NCBI RefSeq assembly: GCF_900167135.1
Contig: NZ_FUWZ01000001.1
Span: 62,001-126,000 of the forward strand
DNA: 64,000 bases
Source of the DNA: Chitinophaga eiseniae
GTDB lineage: Bacteria; Bacteroidota; Bacteroidia; Chitinophagales; Chitinophagaceae
Direction of reading: 5' to 3'
Shown here piece after piece: positions 27,180-37,132 of the stretch (its first letter is position 1; every line of letters starts with the position of its first letter). Below the pieces are notes generated by a model that ran no database searches, was not told where the DNA came from, and saw nothing but the letters and a program-made list of their open reading frames with translations. A program made the translations under genes and the position numbers.

Positions 27180-27362
27180 AAGGCAAAAATAGATTATTTC
27201 TGCACGCAGAGACGCAAAGCTCTGGTATATAATATAAGAAGGCAAAGGAGCGGAGACCACCTGCCAAGTCACGTTATAAACAACAATTCCGGTAAAACAT
27301 GTTCTTCGCTCCTTTGCGCTCTTAATCAAACAAAAAAAACTTTGTGTCTTGGCGAGAAAAAA

Positions 27363-27393
27363 TTTGGAATTATTAAAACTCGATGTATATTTG
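27363..27393 (+). promoter_or_regulatory. Consensus promoter with an inverted repeat at the start site
   Basis: TTTG (27363-27366), 19 bp, TATATTTG (27386-27393). Immediately after, TCTAC and GTAGA form an inverted repeat with a 7-bp spacer (27394-27410) that covers the expected start site and would suit a repressor operator. It points at the gene remnant 390 bp downstream. Confidence 0.7.
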
Positions 27394-27781
27394 TCTACCA
27401 ATTCAGTAGACTAATAGTTTGCGACCACAATAAAGGGGAGAACAAGGCAATACTCCCGGCATCCTTTGAGCCACCAGCAAAGAGCAGCCGCCATTAATTG
27501 ATCAAGTGTAAAACAATACACCATGAATCGGCATACTCAGGACTGTGGACTACGTTCCCAAACGTTGCATATATCAAAGGGTGATCATACCTGTTTCCAT
27601 CACATGATCGTGCTGCAAGAATGTTGTAGCTGTTGACCAATCATCTTGCGTTCTGTAAGCTGTAAATAGAATGCCTGGTCAGGCTTGCGGGGACGGTATG
27701 CTGCAAATTTATTGGTGGTAAATTTTTCAGTATCATACCTACCCGCGCCTTCCCGGCATATTACCTCCAAAATCGCTTGCT

Positions 27782-27994
27782 ATGAAAACTTTCGGACACT
27801 TCCTGCTGGCGGCTGCGTGGATATTTTCCTTACCGGCCAGCGCCCGGCAGACTTCAGATACTATAACAGTAACGGGCACACGTTTTACATTCCCGCTTGT
27901 ACAGGAATGGTACATTCAGACAGCCGGCCAGGGCCACCTGCACCGCTACGGCTTCCTGGCTACGCATCCCGCCGTGGCGACCGTCAGCAGATAA
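27782..27994 (+). pseudogene. Remnant of a substrate-binding (PstS-like) protein gene
   Basis: A 70-codon frame encodes a good signal peptide (MKTFGHFLLAAAWIFSLPASA) followed by DTITVTGTRFTFPLVQEW, which resembles the start of periplasmic substrate-binding proteins of the phosphate-binding (PstS-like) type. It then ends in a TGA-free but short frame stopping at 27994, with no further recognisable domain in any frame. The family is about 250-300 aa long, so this is a truncated or decayed gene. The assignment rests on about 18 residues. Confidence 0.4.
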
Positions 27995-28243
27995 CAACGG
28001 AAGCTATATACTCCGGTAAAGGGGCGTTGTCCTATACAATACTGGTGGGTGTTGTAGGACGACCGCCTCACCTGCCGGAGGACATAACACTACTTTATTT
28101 GTCCTGTGAGAACGCCTGTTGATCATCAGAAGAAAAACTAATAAGAAAAGGCGTATACTAACGTAAACTAATATACGAATTTCGGAAAGCCTAATTTATC
28201 GGAAAGGAACCATCTGTTTTCAGATAAGGCTCCCAGTGCCAGC

Positions 28244-28276
28244 AAGTCCCGGTCGCGCACCGGGGCTTCTATTTTT
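28244..28276 (+). terminator. Intrinsic terminator
   Basis: AAGTCCCGGT (28244-28253) pairs with ACCGGGGCTT (28259-28268) with one G-U pair and a CGCGC loop, followed by CTATTTTTA. With the promoter at 27363 it bounds a transcript of about 0.87 kb containing only the gene remnant. Confidence 0.65.
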
Positions 28277-28549
28277 ACAGCATCCCCTGGCTTTGAAGGT
28301 CCCGCTTATTTTAATCGTTTTTTCAGAAAGGAGATGAAGATACTTCCGGGACAGTTCAGGCAACTGGGGAAATTTCCTGCCCGTTAGTGAATGTATAACG
28401 GTATCGGTTATACGGAATATTTTTTGCTCCGCGATATCACGTTTTCATTATGCAGCTGTTCTCTGTCGCCCTTGGGGACGAAAAAAATATTTCCCTTTTT
28501 CTTATGGAAAATATTTTGCCGCAACATCTAATTCATAAACACATTTACT

Positions 28550-29392
28550 ATGGAATCAGCTAAAATCCCGGGGAATGATTTCCTCGACATCCTCTTCGAA
28601 GGAAGAAACAAAGACTACGGGGCTTATGCATTACGTAACCGGTACGACCGGCGTGTGCGCAATGCCGTTATGGGCACCGCTTCTATTGTATTGGTAGTGA
28701 TGGGTGGATATGTGTTGAACAATACATTAATGGCGCATGATGTAGTGAGCCGGCCTGTAGTACTTGAAACACCCAGGATGATTGATCCGCTGGATGAACC
28801 GTTGCCGGACCCGGTATTGCCACCGCCACCGCCGGTACAGACCTCTCCGCCGCCTGCTGCGCCTACGGTGGATTTTGCCAGCCTGGTCGTAGCGCCGGAC
28901 AGGGAGGTGAGACCCGAAGAAGAGCCTCCGCGCATCAATGACATCGGCAACAAAGCCATCGGTTTTGAAAACAAGGAAGGAGATCCAAATGGCCGTCCTG
29001 AAGGATTGGACGATCTTACAGGACCCACCACCGGTGTAGTTGATATCCCGGTTGCCCCGGAACGTGAAGAAAGATTCACTTTTGTGGAGTTTATGCCGGA
29101 ATTCCCCGGAGGCGAACCTGCACTGATGAAATACCTGAGCAAAAATATACGTTATCCGCACATGGCACAGGAGAATGGCGTGCAGGGAAGTGTCTTCATC
29201 CAGTTCGTGGTAAACAGGGATGGCAGTATTTCAGAAGTTAAGGCAGTAGGAGCCAGCAAAGGGGCAGGACTCGAAGAAGAAGCTATCCGTGTGGTGAGTA
29301 AAATGCCCAACTGGAAGCCTGGTAAACAAAATGGAAAGGCCGTAACGGTGATCTTTAACCTGCCCATCAGATTTCAGCTTGACAACCAATAG
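28550..29392 (+). CDS. tonB: Energy-transducing TonB-family protein
   Basis: Links the proton-motive force of the inner membrane to outer-membrane receptors such as SusC. Layout of the 280 aa: cytosolic N-terminus with the FLDILFEGRNKDYGAYALRN motif seen in Bacteroidota TonB proteins, one membrane helix (about 42-60), a periplasmic Pro-rich linker (PLPDPVLPPPPPVQTSPPP, about 84-106), and the C-terminal TonB domain (about 190-278) with FPGGEPALMKYLSKNIRYP, VQGSVFIQFVVNRDG and the closing NLPIRFQL. Encoded alone, with no ExbB/ExbD next to it. Such genomes usually carry several TonB paralogues. Confidence 0.9.
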   Translation: MESAKIPGNDFLDILFEGRNKDYGAYALRNRYDRRVRNAVMGTASIVLVVMGGYVLNNTLMAHDVVSRPVVLETPRMIDPLDEPLPDPVLPPPPPVQTSPPPAAPTVDFASLVVAPDREVRPEEEPPRINDIGNKAIGFENKEGDPNGRPEGLDDLTGPTTGVVDIPVAPEREERFTFVEFMPEFPGGEPALMKYLSKNIRYPHMAQENGVQGSVFIQFVVNRDGSISEVKAVGASKGAGLEEEAIRVVSKMPNWKPGKQNGKAVTVIFNLPIRFQLDNQ

Positions 29393-29744
29393 CTCCGGCC
29401 TGCCATCCATTTAACCTGAAGCACCGCTACATTTCCCTTCACCCAATTCCATCACATTTTTTAAATCTGACCTTAAAAAAAATTGCAATCCACTGATTGT
29501 ACCGGTACCGCCATGTCTGTACACATCAGTTACCTTCCGCTGTTCTCATACCTATGCGTGTCCCGGCCTGCGTTTTGTGGCCGGGATTTTTGCTTTTCTT
29601 ATTAGAAATTATTCAAACATTTTTGATTTATGTAAAATAATAATCAAAAAATAAAGAAATTCATATGTAAACAACTAAACAAAATAATTATTAATTTAAC
29701 GGCCGCTTAGTTCTCTTCTTCAGCACTATAAACGGATTTTTAGT
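29393..29744 (+). other. Intergenic region between tonB and ppc
   Basis: 352 bp without a gene. It holds the terminator at 29561-29591 and then about 100 bp of very AT-rich DNA (29606-29700) that must contain the ppc promoter, although no exact TAnnTTTG box was found. Confidence 0.7.
29561..29591 (+). terminator. Intrinsic terminator after tonB
   Basis: TCCCGGCC (29561-29568) and GGCCGGGA (29579-29586) form a perfect 8-bp stem with a 10-nt loop followed by five T residues. Confidence 0.8.
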
Positions 29745-32324
29745 ATGGAAGCGCCGGTAAATAACTCGTTGCAGCAGTTCAAGAACCTTGTTGGCACAAA
29801 GTTCCAGCTGTATAACAGTCTCTTCACCTCTTTACCCTTTCACCGGGTGGAGAAGACGGGCATCTTTCTTTCCCTTTTCCTCCTCCACTGCGAGGAAGGA
29901 TATGCCCGCGGGAATAGTCCCCAGACCATTATGGACTCCTTTTTTGAACAGTATACGACCTATAAGGATGAGCAGCAGCGGACAGACCTGTTGTTTCGCT
30001 TTGTGCAGTATGCAGAAAGACAAGTGGTACTGTTTGACGCCCTGGAAGACGCCGCATTCCGCCATATCCGCGATCTGGAAGGCGCCGGCACGCTGCGCCA
30101 CCTGCAATCGGAGGTCATTCAGGAGCAGGCACAGGCCAAATTGAAGGAAAAACTGGAGCATTTCTCCGTTCGCCTGGTACTCACCGCCCACCCCACCCAG
30201 TTTTATCCCGGCGAAGTGCTCGGTATTATTAATGATCTGGCCCGTGCGCTGGTGGACGAGAATACCTCCGAGGTGAACATGTACCTTCAGCAGCTGGGGA
30301 AAACACCTTTCTTTAAAAAAGAAAAACCATCACCCTATGATGAAGCCATCAGCCTGGTATGGTTCCTTGAAAATATATTCTACCGCGCCGGCGGCCGTAT
30401 CCTTTCATTCCTGAAAGCACAGTTCCCCGACGCGGTCAGCAGTAAAAACCCGGTGATCCGCATGGGCTTCTGGCCCGGTGGCGACCGCGACGGCAACCCC
30501 TTCGTGAATGCGGCCATCACCGTGGAAGTGGCTGCCGCCCTCCGTGCATCCATTATGCGTTGTTATTTCAGGGAAGTACGTAACCTGAAACGCCGCCTTA
30601 CCTTCAAAGGTGTGGAAAACGTAGTGGCTGCGCTGGAAACCAAACTGTCCCGCAACCTCTTTACCGCCGGCCATAAAGCCGATATCAGCCGTCAGGAAAT
30701 ACTCGACACGCTGGCGGATATACGAAAAACCATTGTGGAGCAGCACAACGGTCTGTTTGTGCACCTTGTGGATAACCTGAGCAGTAAAGTGGAGATCTTC
30801 GGGTTGTACTTTACCTCGCTGGACGTGCGTCAGGACAGTTCGGTGCATGTGGCCCTGCTGGACGCGGTGGCTGCCAAAACAGACGCGCTTCCGAAAGATT
30901 ACGCATCCCTCGATGATGCCGCCAAAATCAAAGCCCTGCTCAACATCAGCAAGGCGATAGACCCGGCACTGCTGGAAAATCCGCTGCATCAGGACAGCCT
31001 CCGAACGGTGGCGGCCATCAAACAGATACAGGAAGCCAACGGTGAAGAAGGCTGTCACCGCTATATTATCAGTCACTCCACCAGCGAGCTCAATGTGATG
31101 GAAGTATATGGCATGTTCCTGCTCAGCGGCTGGCAGCGGGAGTCCATGACCATCGATATCGTGCCGCTGTTTGAAACGATCGACGACCTGCGTCATGCCG
31201 GACAGGTGATGAAAGCACTGTACGAAAATGCGGAGTACCGCGGGCACCTGCGCCGTCGTGACAGTAAACAGACCATCATGCTGGGTTTCTCCGACGGTAC
31301 CAAAGACGGCGGCTACCTGATGGCCAACTGGAGCATCTACAAGGCCAAGGAAGAGCTGACCCGCATCTCTAAAGAATATGACGTGGACGTGGTGTTCTTC
31401 GACGGCAGAGGTGGCCCCCCGGCGCGTGGCGGTGGAAAAACACACCAGTTCTACGCTTCCATGGGCCGCAATATTGCCAACCAGGAGATACAGCAGACGA
31501 TACAGGGGCAGACCATCAGCTCCAACTTCGGCACGGTGGACGCCGCCCAGTTCAATATGGAGCAGCTGGTACACGCCGGCATCACCAATGAACTGTTCTC
31601 TTCCCGCGAGGTAACCCTCACCAGGGCGGAGGAAGACCTGCTGCAGTCGCTCGCCGACGCCGGTTACGCTTCTTATAATAAACTGAAGAACCACCCTTAT
31701 TTCCTGGAATACCTGGACCATGCCAGTCCACTGCGCTACTACGCCGAAGCCAATATCGGCAGCCGTCCGAGTAAACGTAACGCCAACGCGAAACTCAACC
31801 TCAACGACCTGCGGGCCGTGCCTTATGTAGGCGCCTGGAGCCAGTTGAAACAGAACGTGCCCGGTTACTATGGCGTAGGCAGCGCCCTCAAATACCTCGA
31901 CGAGCAAGGCAAATGGCCGGAGCTGAAACACCTGTACCAGCACTCCCTGTTCTTCCGCACCCTGCTGGACAACTGCGAGATGGCGATGAAAAAGAGCTAT
32001 TTCCCGCTGACGGCCTACCTGGCCAAACATCCGCAATACGGAGCCGTATGGCAGATGATTTATGATGAGTTTGAGCTGACCAGGAAGTTCCTGCTCCGCC
32101 TCACCGGTGAGTCGGAACTGATGGAAGCCAGCCCGATTGACCAGTTGTCTATCCAGATGCGGGAAAGGATCGTGCTGCCGCTGCTCACCACCCAACAATA
32201 TGCGCTGACCCGCCTGCGGGAACTGGACGCCGATCCCAACAACGGCCACGGCCGGGAAACGTATGAAAAACTGATCATGCGTTGCTCTTTCGGCATCATC
32301 AATGCCGGCCGTAATTCCGCTTAG
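29745..32324 (+). CDS. ppc: Phosphoenolpyruvate carboxylase
   Basis: Carboxylates phosphoenolpyruvate with bicarbonate to oxaloacetate, refilling the TCA cycle. Family motifs are present in order: LVLTAHPTQFYP with His149, GFWPGGDRDGNPF (about 242-254), SDGTKDGGYL, and the glycine-rich loop FFDGRGGPPARGGG with a following THQFYAS. At 859 aa it is close to typical bacterial PEPC length. The C-terminus ends GIINAGRNSA rather than the usual GMRNTG, a recognised variation in the Bacteroidota-type enzyme. Monocistronic, separated from gnd by a long inverted repeat. Confidence 0.95.
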   Translation: MEAPVNNSLQQFKNLVGTKFQLYNSLFTSLPFHRVEKTGIFLSLFLLHCEEGYARGNSPQTIMDSFFEQYTTYKDEQQRTDLLFRFVQYAERQVVLFDALEDAAFRHIRDLEGAGTLRHLQSEVIQEQAQAKLKEKLEHFSVRLVLTAHPTQFYPGEVLGIINDLARALVDENTSEVNMYLQQLGKTPFFKKEKPSPYDEAISLVWFLENIFYRAGGRILSFLKAQFPDAVSSKNPVIRMGFWPGGDRDGNPFVNAAITVEVAAALRASIMRCYFREVRNLKRRLTFKGVENVVAALETKLSRNLFTAGHKADISRQEILDTLADIRKTIVEQHNGLFVHLVDNLSSKVEIFGLYFTSLDVRQDSSVHVALLDAVAAKTDALPKDYASLDDAAKIKALLNISKAIDPALLENPLHQDSLRTVAAIKQIQEANGEEGCHRYIISHSTSELNVMEVYGMFLLSGWQRESMTIDIVPLFETIDDLRHAGQVMKALYENAEYRGHLRRRDSKQTIMLGFSDGTKDGGYLMANWSIYKAKEELTRISKEYDVDVVFFDGRGGPPARGGGKTHQFYASMGRNIANQEIQQTIQGQTISSNFGTVDAAQFNMEQLVHAGITNELFSSREVTLTRAEEDLLQSLADAGYASYNKLKNHPYFLEYLDHASPLRYYAEANIGSRPSKRNANAKLNLNDLRAVPYVGAWSQLKQNVPGYYGVGSALKYLDEQGKWPELKHLYQHSLFFRTLLDNCEMAMKKSYFPLTAYLAKHPQYGAVWQMIYDEFELTRKFLLRLTGESELMEASPIDQLSIQMRERIVLPLLTTQQYALTRLRELDADPNNGHGRETYEKLIMRCSFGIINAGRNSA

Positions 32325-32325
32325 G

Positions 32326-32442
32326 AATTACGAATTACGGATTACGAATTACGAATTGAGGGTTTTTTTGTGGGTGGTTTACTTATTAAGCTTTCCATAA
32401 GAAGGCCCTCAATTCGTAATTCGTAATCCGTAATTCGTAATT
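32326..32442. repeat. 37-bp perfect inverted repeat made of AATTACG units
   Basis: Left arm 32326-32362 and right arm 32406-32442 are exact reverse complements. Each arm is built from short repeats of the AATTACG/GATTACG type ending in GAATTGAGGG. The left arm is followed by seven T residues, so the element may terminate ppc transcription; its make-up suggests a mobile or recombinogenic intergenic repeat. Confidence 0.92.
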
Positions 32443-32490
32443 GTTCCCTACTTTTACATCTCCTATTAGTATAACTACACTTCAATCAAT

Positions 32491-33912
32491 ATGGCAAACA
32501 GCTTATATGACTTTGGAATGATTGGCCTGGGGGTAATGGGCCGGAACCTGTTACTCAACATGGCGGATCATGGCTTTTCCGTGATCGGCTTTGATAAGGA
32601 CGCTGCAAAAAATGCCGCGCTGGAATCTGCCGCTACGCCCGGAACGACAGTGAAAGGAGTTGCAGAGCTGGCTACAATGGTACAACTGCTGGAACGTCCG
32701 CGGAAGCTGATGATGCTGGTACCTGCGGGTCAGCCGGTAGATGATGTGATTGCATCCCTCATCCCGCTGCTGGAGCAGGGCGATGTGGTGATTGACGGAG
32801 GTAACTCCCATTATACAGACACTTTACGCCGGGTGCAGTACCTCCGCGAAAAAGGCATCCACTTTATGGGGATGGGCGTTTCCGGTGGAGAGCAGGGCGC
32901 CCGTACGGGCCCCAGCATTATGCCGGGCGGCGACCTCGACGCGTACGCCAAAGTGAGACCAATGCTGGAAGCTATCGCGGCCAAAGTAAAGGATACTCCC
33001 TGCGTGGCCTACCTCGGCAAAGAAGGCGCCGGCCATTATGTGAAGATGGTGCACAACGGCATCGAATATGCCATTATGCAACTGATCAGTGAAAGCTACG
33101 CCCTGTTGCAGAAAGGCGCAGGCCTTAATAACGACGAGCTGCATGAAGTATTTGACAGCTGGAACAACGGCGCATTGCAGTCATTCCTCGTGGAAATCAC
33201 TGCAGATATCTTCAAACAGAACGACGATAAAACAACTGCCCGCCTGCTGGACGTGATCTCCGATAAAGCCGGCTCCAAAGGCACCGGTAAATGGACTTCT
33301 CAGGACGCGATGGAACTGCCGGTAGCAGTCCCCGTTATCGATACGGCGGTAGCCATGCGTACCCTCTCCGGTTATAAAGACCAGCGTGTGGAAGCTGAAA
33401 AGCTGTATCCCGCACCGGACCAGACCATCCACGTAAGCCGGGAAATGTGGATCAAACAGGTGCATGATGCCCTGTATTTCGCCACTATCCTGAGCTATGC
33501 ACAGGGACTGGCCATGCTCCATGAAGCATCCCGCGACCTGCAGATGGAAATACCGCTGCCGGAAGTGGTGAAAGTATGGAGAGGCGGCTGCATTATCCGC
33601 TCTTCCCTCCTCGAAGTGTTTACACAGGCTTACCAGCAAGACGCCACCCTGGCTAATATCCTGCTGGATAAAGGCGTTGCTTACCTCGTACAGTCCGTGG
33701 AAGCCAACACCCGCAGCGTGGTGGCCCAGGCCGCCCAGGCAGGCATACAGGCCGCCGGCTTCATGTCCGCACTGTCTTACTTCGACGCTTTCCGCACTGG
33801 CAGAATGGCCACCAACCTGATTCAGGCCCAACGGGACTATTTCGGTGCACATACGTACCAGCGGACAGACATGCCGGGTACCTTCCATACCGAATGGCAG
33901 CGTAACAACTAA
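32491..33912 (+). CDS. gnd: 6-phosphogluconate dehydrogenase (decarboxylating)
   Basis: Third step of the oxidative pentose-phosphate pathway: oxidises 6-phosphogluconate to ribulose 5-phosphate with CO2 release and NADPH. The N-terminal Rossmann motif IGLGVMGRNL (11-20), the substrate loop GMGVSGGEQGAR, and KMVHNGIEY with the catalytic Lys and Asn region are all present, as is the C-terminal RDYFGAHTYQR. The length of 473 aa matches the long dimeric form. First gene of gnd-zwf-pgl with gaps of 24 and 11 bp. Confidence 0.96.
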   Translation: MANSLYDFGMIGLGVMGRNLLLNMADHGFSVIGFDKDAAKNAALESAATPGTTVKGVAELATMVQLLERPRKLMMLVPAGQPVDDVIASLIPLLEQGDVVIDGGNSHYTDTLRRVQYLREKGIHFMGMGVSGGEQGARTGPSIMPGGDLDAYAKVRPMLEAIAAKVKDTPCVAYLGKEGAGHYVKMVHNGIEYAIMQLISESYALLQKGAGLNNDELHEVFDSWNNGALQSFLVEITADIFKQNDDKTTARLLDVISDKAGSKGTGKWTSQDAMELPVAVPVIDTAVAMRTLSGYKDQRVEAEKLYPAPDQTIHVSREMWIKQVHDALYFATILSYAQGLAMLHEASRDLQMEIPLPEVVKVWRGGCIIRSSLLEVFTQAYQQDATLANILLDKGVAYLVQSVEANTRSVVAQAAQAGIQAAGFMSALSYFDAFRTGRMATNLIQAQRDYFGAHTYQRTDMPGTFHTEWQRNN

Positions 33913-33936
33913 TAAAGTTCATTTTTAATTTGATAT

Positions 33937-35442
33937 ATGCAAAGCCATAAACGCCCCCCTGCTTCCATCGTCTTTATTTTCGGCGGCAGCGGCGATTTAA
34001 ACTACCGAAAACTAACACCTGCGTTATACAATCTTTTCCTGGACGACTGGATGCCCGAGCAATTCGCTATTGCCGGATTAGGCCGCAGCCCGTACTCCGA
34101 TGAAGATTACCGTACCCACCTGTTGGACGGTATCACCAAATTCTCCCGCAGGAAAGGTGAACAGAACGGTCACTGGAAAGACTTCAGTCAACATGTGTCC
34201 TACCTCCAGATGGACGCGGAAGATGCCGCTGCCTATTCCAAACTGACCGACTTTGTGAAGCAGAAAGAAGAGGAGTGGGGCATACATCCCAACGTGATTT
34301 TTTATCTGGCGGTAGCACCGCAACTGGTGCCCAATATTGCCACCCGCCTCGGTAATCTCAACCTCTGCAGCGATAAGCACTGCACCCGCATCGTAGTGGA
34401 AAAACCATTCGGCCACGACCTGCAAAGCGCTCATGAACTGAACGAGCTGCTGGCGGCTAAATTCACCGAAGAACAGATTTTCCGCATAGACCACTACCTT
34501 GGCAAGGAAACCATCCAGAACATCCTGGCCTTCCGCTTTGCCAACGCGCTCTTTGAGCCGGTATGGAACCGTAACTTCATCGAAAATATCCAGATCACGG
34601 CAGCTGAAAGCGTAGGCCTCGAAGGCCGCGGCGGCTACTACGAAAGAGCCGGCGCCCTGCGTGACATGGTGCAGAACCATATCCTGCAGGTCCTCTGCAT
34701 GATCGGTATGGAACCTCCCGTGTCTTTTGATGCCAACGAAATCCGTAACAAAAAAGTGGATGTGCTCAACGCCATCCGCCGCATCACGCCGGACAAAGTA
34801 CATGAATACGCCGTTCGCGGTCAATACTCCTCCGGCTGGAAAAAAGGCGAAAAAGTAGTCGGCTACCGCGAGGAAAAAGGGGTAGACCCCAAATCCAACG
34901 TGGAAACCTACGCTGCGGTGAAATTCTATATCGATAACTGGCGCTGGCAGGGCGTGCCCATTTATGTGCGCACCGGCAAATACCTGAACCAGAAAGCGAC
35001 CAACATCATCCTGCAATTCAAGGAAGCGCCACATTACGCGTTTCCGCAGGAAGCCGCCCAGACATGGCGCCCCAACAGGCTCACCATCAGCATTCAGCCG
35101 GAAATGGATATCCGTATCCGCTTCCAGGCCAAACGCGCAGGCCAAACGATGACACTGGACCCCGTAGACATGACCTTCAATTATGAAGATGCCAACGGAG
35201 AACATGCACCGGAAGCCTACGAAACCCTGCTGCTCGACGTAATGGAAGGGGATGCCACCCTCTTCATGCGCGGCGATCAGGTGGATGCTGCCTGGAAAGT
35301 GATCATGCCCATCCTGGAAACATGGGAAAACCGCACTCCGCAAGACTTTCCGAACTACTCCCCGGATTCCTGGGGGCCGGATGACGCAGATGCGCTTATC
35401 GCCAGAGACGGACATACATGGATTAACTTACCTTCTAAATAG
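33937..35442 (+). CDS. zwf: Glucose-6-phosphate 1-dehydrogenase
   Basis: First enzyme of the oxidative pentose-phosphate pathway: glucose 6-phosphate to 6-phosphogluconolactone with NADP reduction. The coenzyme motif [12 protein letters not shown] (15-26) and the active-site motif RIDHYLGKE (about 182-190) are present, as is EKPFGHD. The usual GASGDLA variant appears here as GGSGDLN. The length of 501 aa is complete. It is 24 bp after gnd and 11 bp before pgl, so co-expression is likely. Confidence 0.96.
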   Translation: MQSHKRPPASIVFIFGGSGDLNYRKLTPALYNLFLDDWMPEQFAIAGLGRSPYSDEDYRTHLLDGITKFSRRKGEQNGHWKDFSQHVSYLQMDAEDAAAYSKLTDFVKQKEEEWGIHPNVIFYLAVAPQLVPNIATRLGNLNLCSDKHCTRIVVEKPFGHDLQSAHELNELLAAKFTEEQIFRIDHYLGKETIQNILAFRFANALFEPVWNRNFIENIQITAAESVGLEGRGGYYERAGALRDMVQNHILQVLCMIGMEPPVSFDANEIRNKKVDVLNAIRRITPDKVHEYAVRGQYSSGWKKGEKVVGYREEKGVDPKSNVETYAAVKFYIDNWRWQGVPIYVRTGKYLNQKATNIILQFKEAPHYAFPQEAAQTWRPNRLTISIQPEMDIRIRFQAKRAGQTMTLDPVDMTFNYEDANGEHAPEAYETLLLDVMEGDATLFMRGDQVDAAWKVIMPILETWENRTPQDFPNYSPDSWGPDDADALIARDGHTWINLPSK

Positions 35443-35453
35443 GTCCTGAGTTT

Positions 35454-36179
35454 ATGGAATTACACATCGCCAAAGATCCCGCCCAGCTAAGTGAAAACGT
35501 GGCTGCCTGGATCAGCAACTATATACAGGAAGTATTGCAGGACCAGGAGAAGTTCACCTTCGTGCTGTCCGGCGGCAGTACTCCCAAACAGTTATACTCG
35601 CTGCTGGCAAAACCTCCCTATGCCGAAATTATTCCGTGGGAAAAAATTCACTTTTTCTGGGGCGACGAACGCGCCGTCCCCTTTGAAGATGAACGTAACA
35701 ACGCCCGCATGGCCTTCGACGTGCTGCTGGACAAAGTGCCGGTTATCCCGGAAAATATCCACGTCATGCGCACCGACATCGGCCCCGAGCAATCAGCTGC
35801 GGAATATGAACAGATACTGCGTAAATATTTCAAGGATGAAGAGATGACGTTTGACCTCGTGTTACTGGGTATGGGTGACGACGGACACACTTTGTCCCTC
35901 TTCCCCGGTTTGCCGGTGGTTCATGAAGAAGAGGCCTGGGTAAAAGCGTTCTTCCTGCCAGCGCAGGACATGTACCGTATCACCCTCACCGCTCCGGTGG
36001 TGAACGATGCCGCCTGTGTCCTTTTCCTGACAACAGGCGCTAATAAAGCCCTTACCCTGAAAAGCGTAATAGAAGGTACTTTCGACGCCGATAAATTTCC
36101 GTCCCAGCTGATCCGTCCGCAAGAGGGCGAGCTGCACTGGTTTGTGGACGAGGCCGCCGCCTCCGCCATGGAACTGTAA
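35454..36179 (+). CDS. pgl: 6-phosphogluconolactonase
   Basis: Second step of the pathway: hydrolyses 6-phosphogluconolactone. DevB/SOL-type protein of 241 aa with FVLSGGSTPKQLY (about 32-44), IHFFWGDERAVPFED (about 64-78) and LLGMGDDGHTLSLFPG (about 142-157), which are the family's binding loops. Last gene of the operon; translational spacing of 11 bp after zwf. Confidence 0.95.
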   Translation: MELHIAKDPAQLSENVAAWISNYIQEVLQDQEKFTFVLSGGSTPKQLYSLLAKPPYAEIIPWEKIHFFWGDERAVPFEDERNNARMAFDVLLDKVPVIPENIHVMRTDIGPEQSAAEYEQILRKYFKDEEMTFDLVLLGMGDDGHTLSLFPGLPVVHEEEAWVKAFFLPAQDMYRITLTAPVVNDAACVLFLTTGANKALTLKSVIEGTFDADKFPSQLIRPQEGELHWFVDEAAASAMEL

Positions 36180-36348
36180 CGATGATGGCCATGACTACTA
36201 CTGATTCGCCCGATACGTCGGTAGTTGGAAGAATAATTTTGAGTTGGAGAGCGTTATATATGGCACCAAACAAATTATTTTATATTCCATAATTAAGCGT
36301 TACTTTATGTAACTATAAACAAACGCATCAGGCGAATCAGGAGTAATC

Positions 36349-37104
36349 ATGTTATCACAGTTTTTTGATGCACATCTGCATATTATTGACCCCCGGTATC
36401 CCTTGAACCCCAACAACGGATACATTCCCCCTACCTTTACCGTAGCTGATTACCGCGAAAGAGTGGCAGCGCTTCACCTGAATGTAACCGGTGGCGCAGT
36501 AGTGTCCGGCTCTTTCCAGGGTTTTGATCAGCAGTATCTGTTAGCTGCCCTGGACGCACTGGGACCCGGTTTCGTGGGTGTGACGCAGATCCCTGCCAAT
36601 ACGACCGACGAGGAGATTGTTGCCCTTCATCACGCGGGTGTGCGCGCAGTACGCTTCAACATACAGCGGGGCGGCTCAGAAAGCATCAGGTATCTGGAGC
36701 TGTTGGGCAAACGAGTATATGATCTTGTTAAATGGCATGTGGAGCTGTATGTCGATTCCCGGCAACTGCCAGGCATTTCCACTACCCTGCGTAAGCTGCC
36801 CAGGATCGTGATCGATCATCTGGGATTGTCGAAAGCTGGCTTTAAGCACCTGCTGCCGCTGGTGGAAAAGGGCGCGATCGTTAAGGCGACCGGTTTTAGC
36901 CGTTGCGATTTTGATGTGGTGACCGCCATGCGGCAAATCACCGCCATCAATCCGGCTGCATTGGTATTTGGTACAGACCTGCCGTCAACAAGGGCTCCAA
37001 AGCCTTTTGCACTGGCCGATCTGGAACTGATCACCAAAAACTTCCCGCTCCCGCTGGCCGAAAAAATTTGTAGCGATAACGCCCGCGCCCTGTATCATGA
37101 GTGA
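36349..37104 (+). CDS. Amidohydrolase family (Amidohydro_2) protein
   Basis: TIM-barrel metal hydrolase resembling 2-pyrone-4,6-dicarboxylate lactonase and related amidohydrolases. The metal motif DAHLHI (7-12) is at the N-terminus, IVIDHLGLSKAG holds the middle His, and the late FGTDLPST supplies the catalytic Asp. The length of 251 aa is at the short end for the family. Substrate unknown. It is separated from pgl by 169 bp and faces the convergent glutamate-synthase-like gene. Confidence 0.85.
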   Translation: MLSQFFDAHLHIIDPRYPLNPNNGYIPPTFTVADYRERVAALHLNVTGGAVVSGSFQGFDQQYLLAALDALGPGFVGVTQIPANTTDEEIVALHHAGVRAVRFNIQRGGSESIRYLELLGKRVYDLVKWHVELYVDSRQLPGISTTLRKLPRIVIDHLGLSKAGFKHLLPLVEKGAIVKATGFSRCDFDVVTAMRQITAINPAALVFGTDLPSTRAPKPFALADLELITKNFPLPLAEKICSDNARALYHE

Positions 37105-37132
37105 ATATCCTGAAGCGGCATTTTAATACAAG

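Larger units (their letters stand above)
27180..28549. other. 1.37-kb region with a decayed gene, a consensus promoter and a terminator
   Basis: Between the divergent YitT and TonB genes. It contains repeat-derived sequence at about 27239-27330 (with AAAGGAGCGGAG and CTCCTTTGCGCTC motifs also found near 41.7 kb), a consensus promoter (27363-27393), a short inverted repeat (27394-27410), a gene remnant (27782-27994) and a terminator (28244-28276). No intact protein gene is seen. Confidence 0.7.

Noticed and set aside
27685..28122. Frame overlapping the substrate-binding-protein remnant
   Set aside because: No homology and frame differs from the signal-peptide frame. It may contain parts of the decayed gene but nothing can be assigned.
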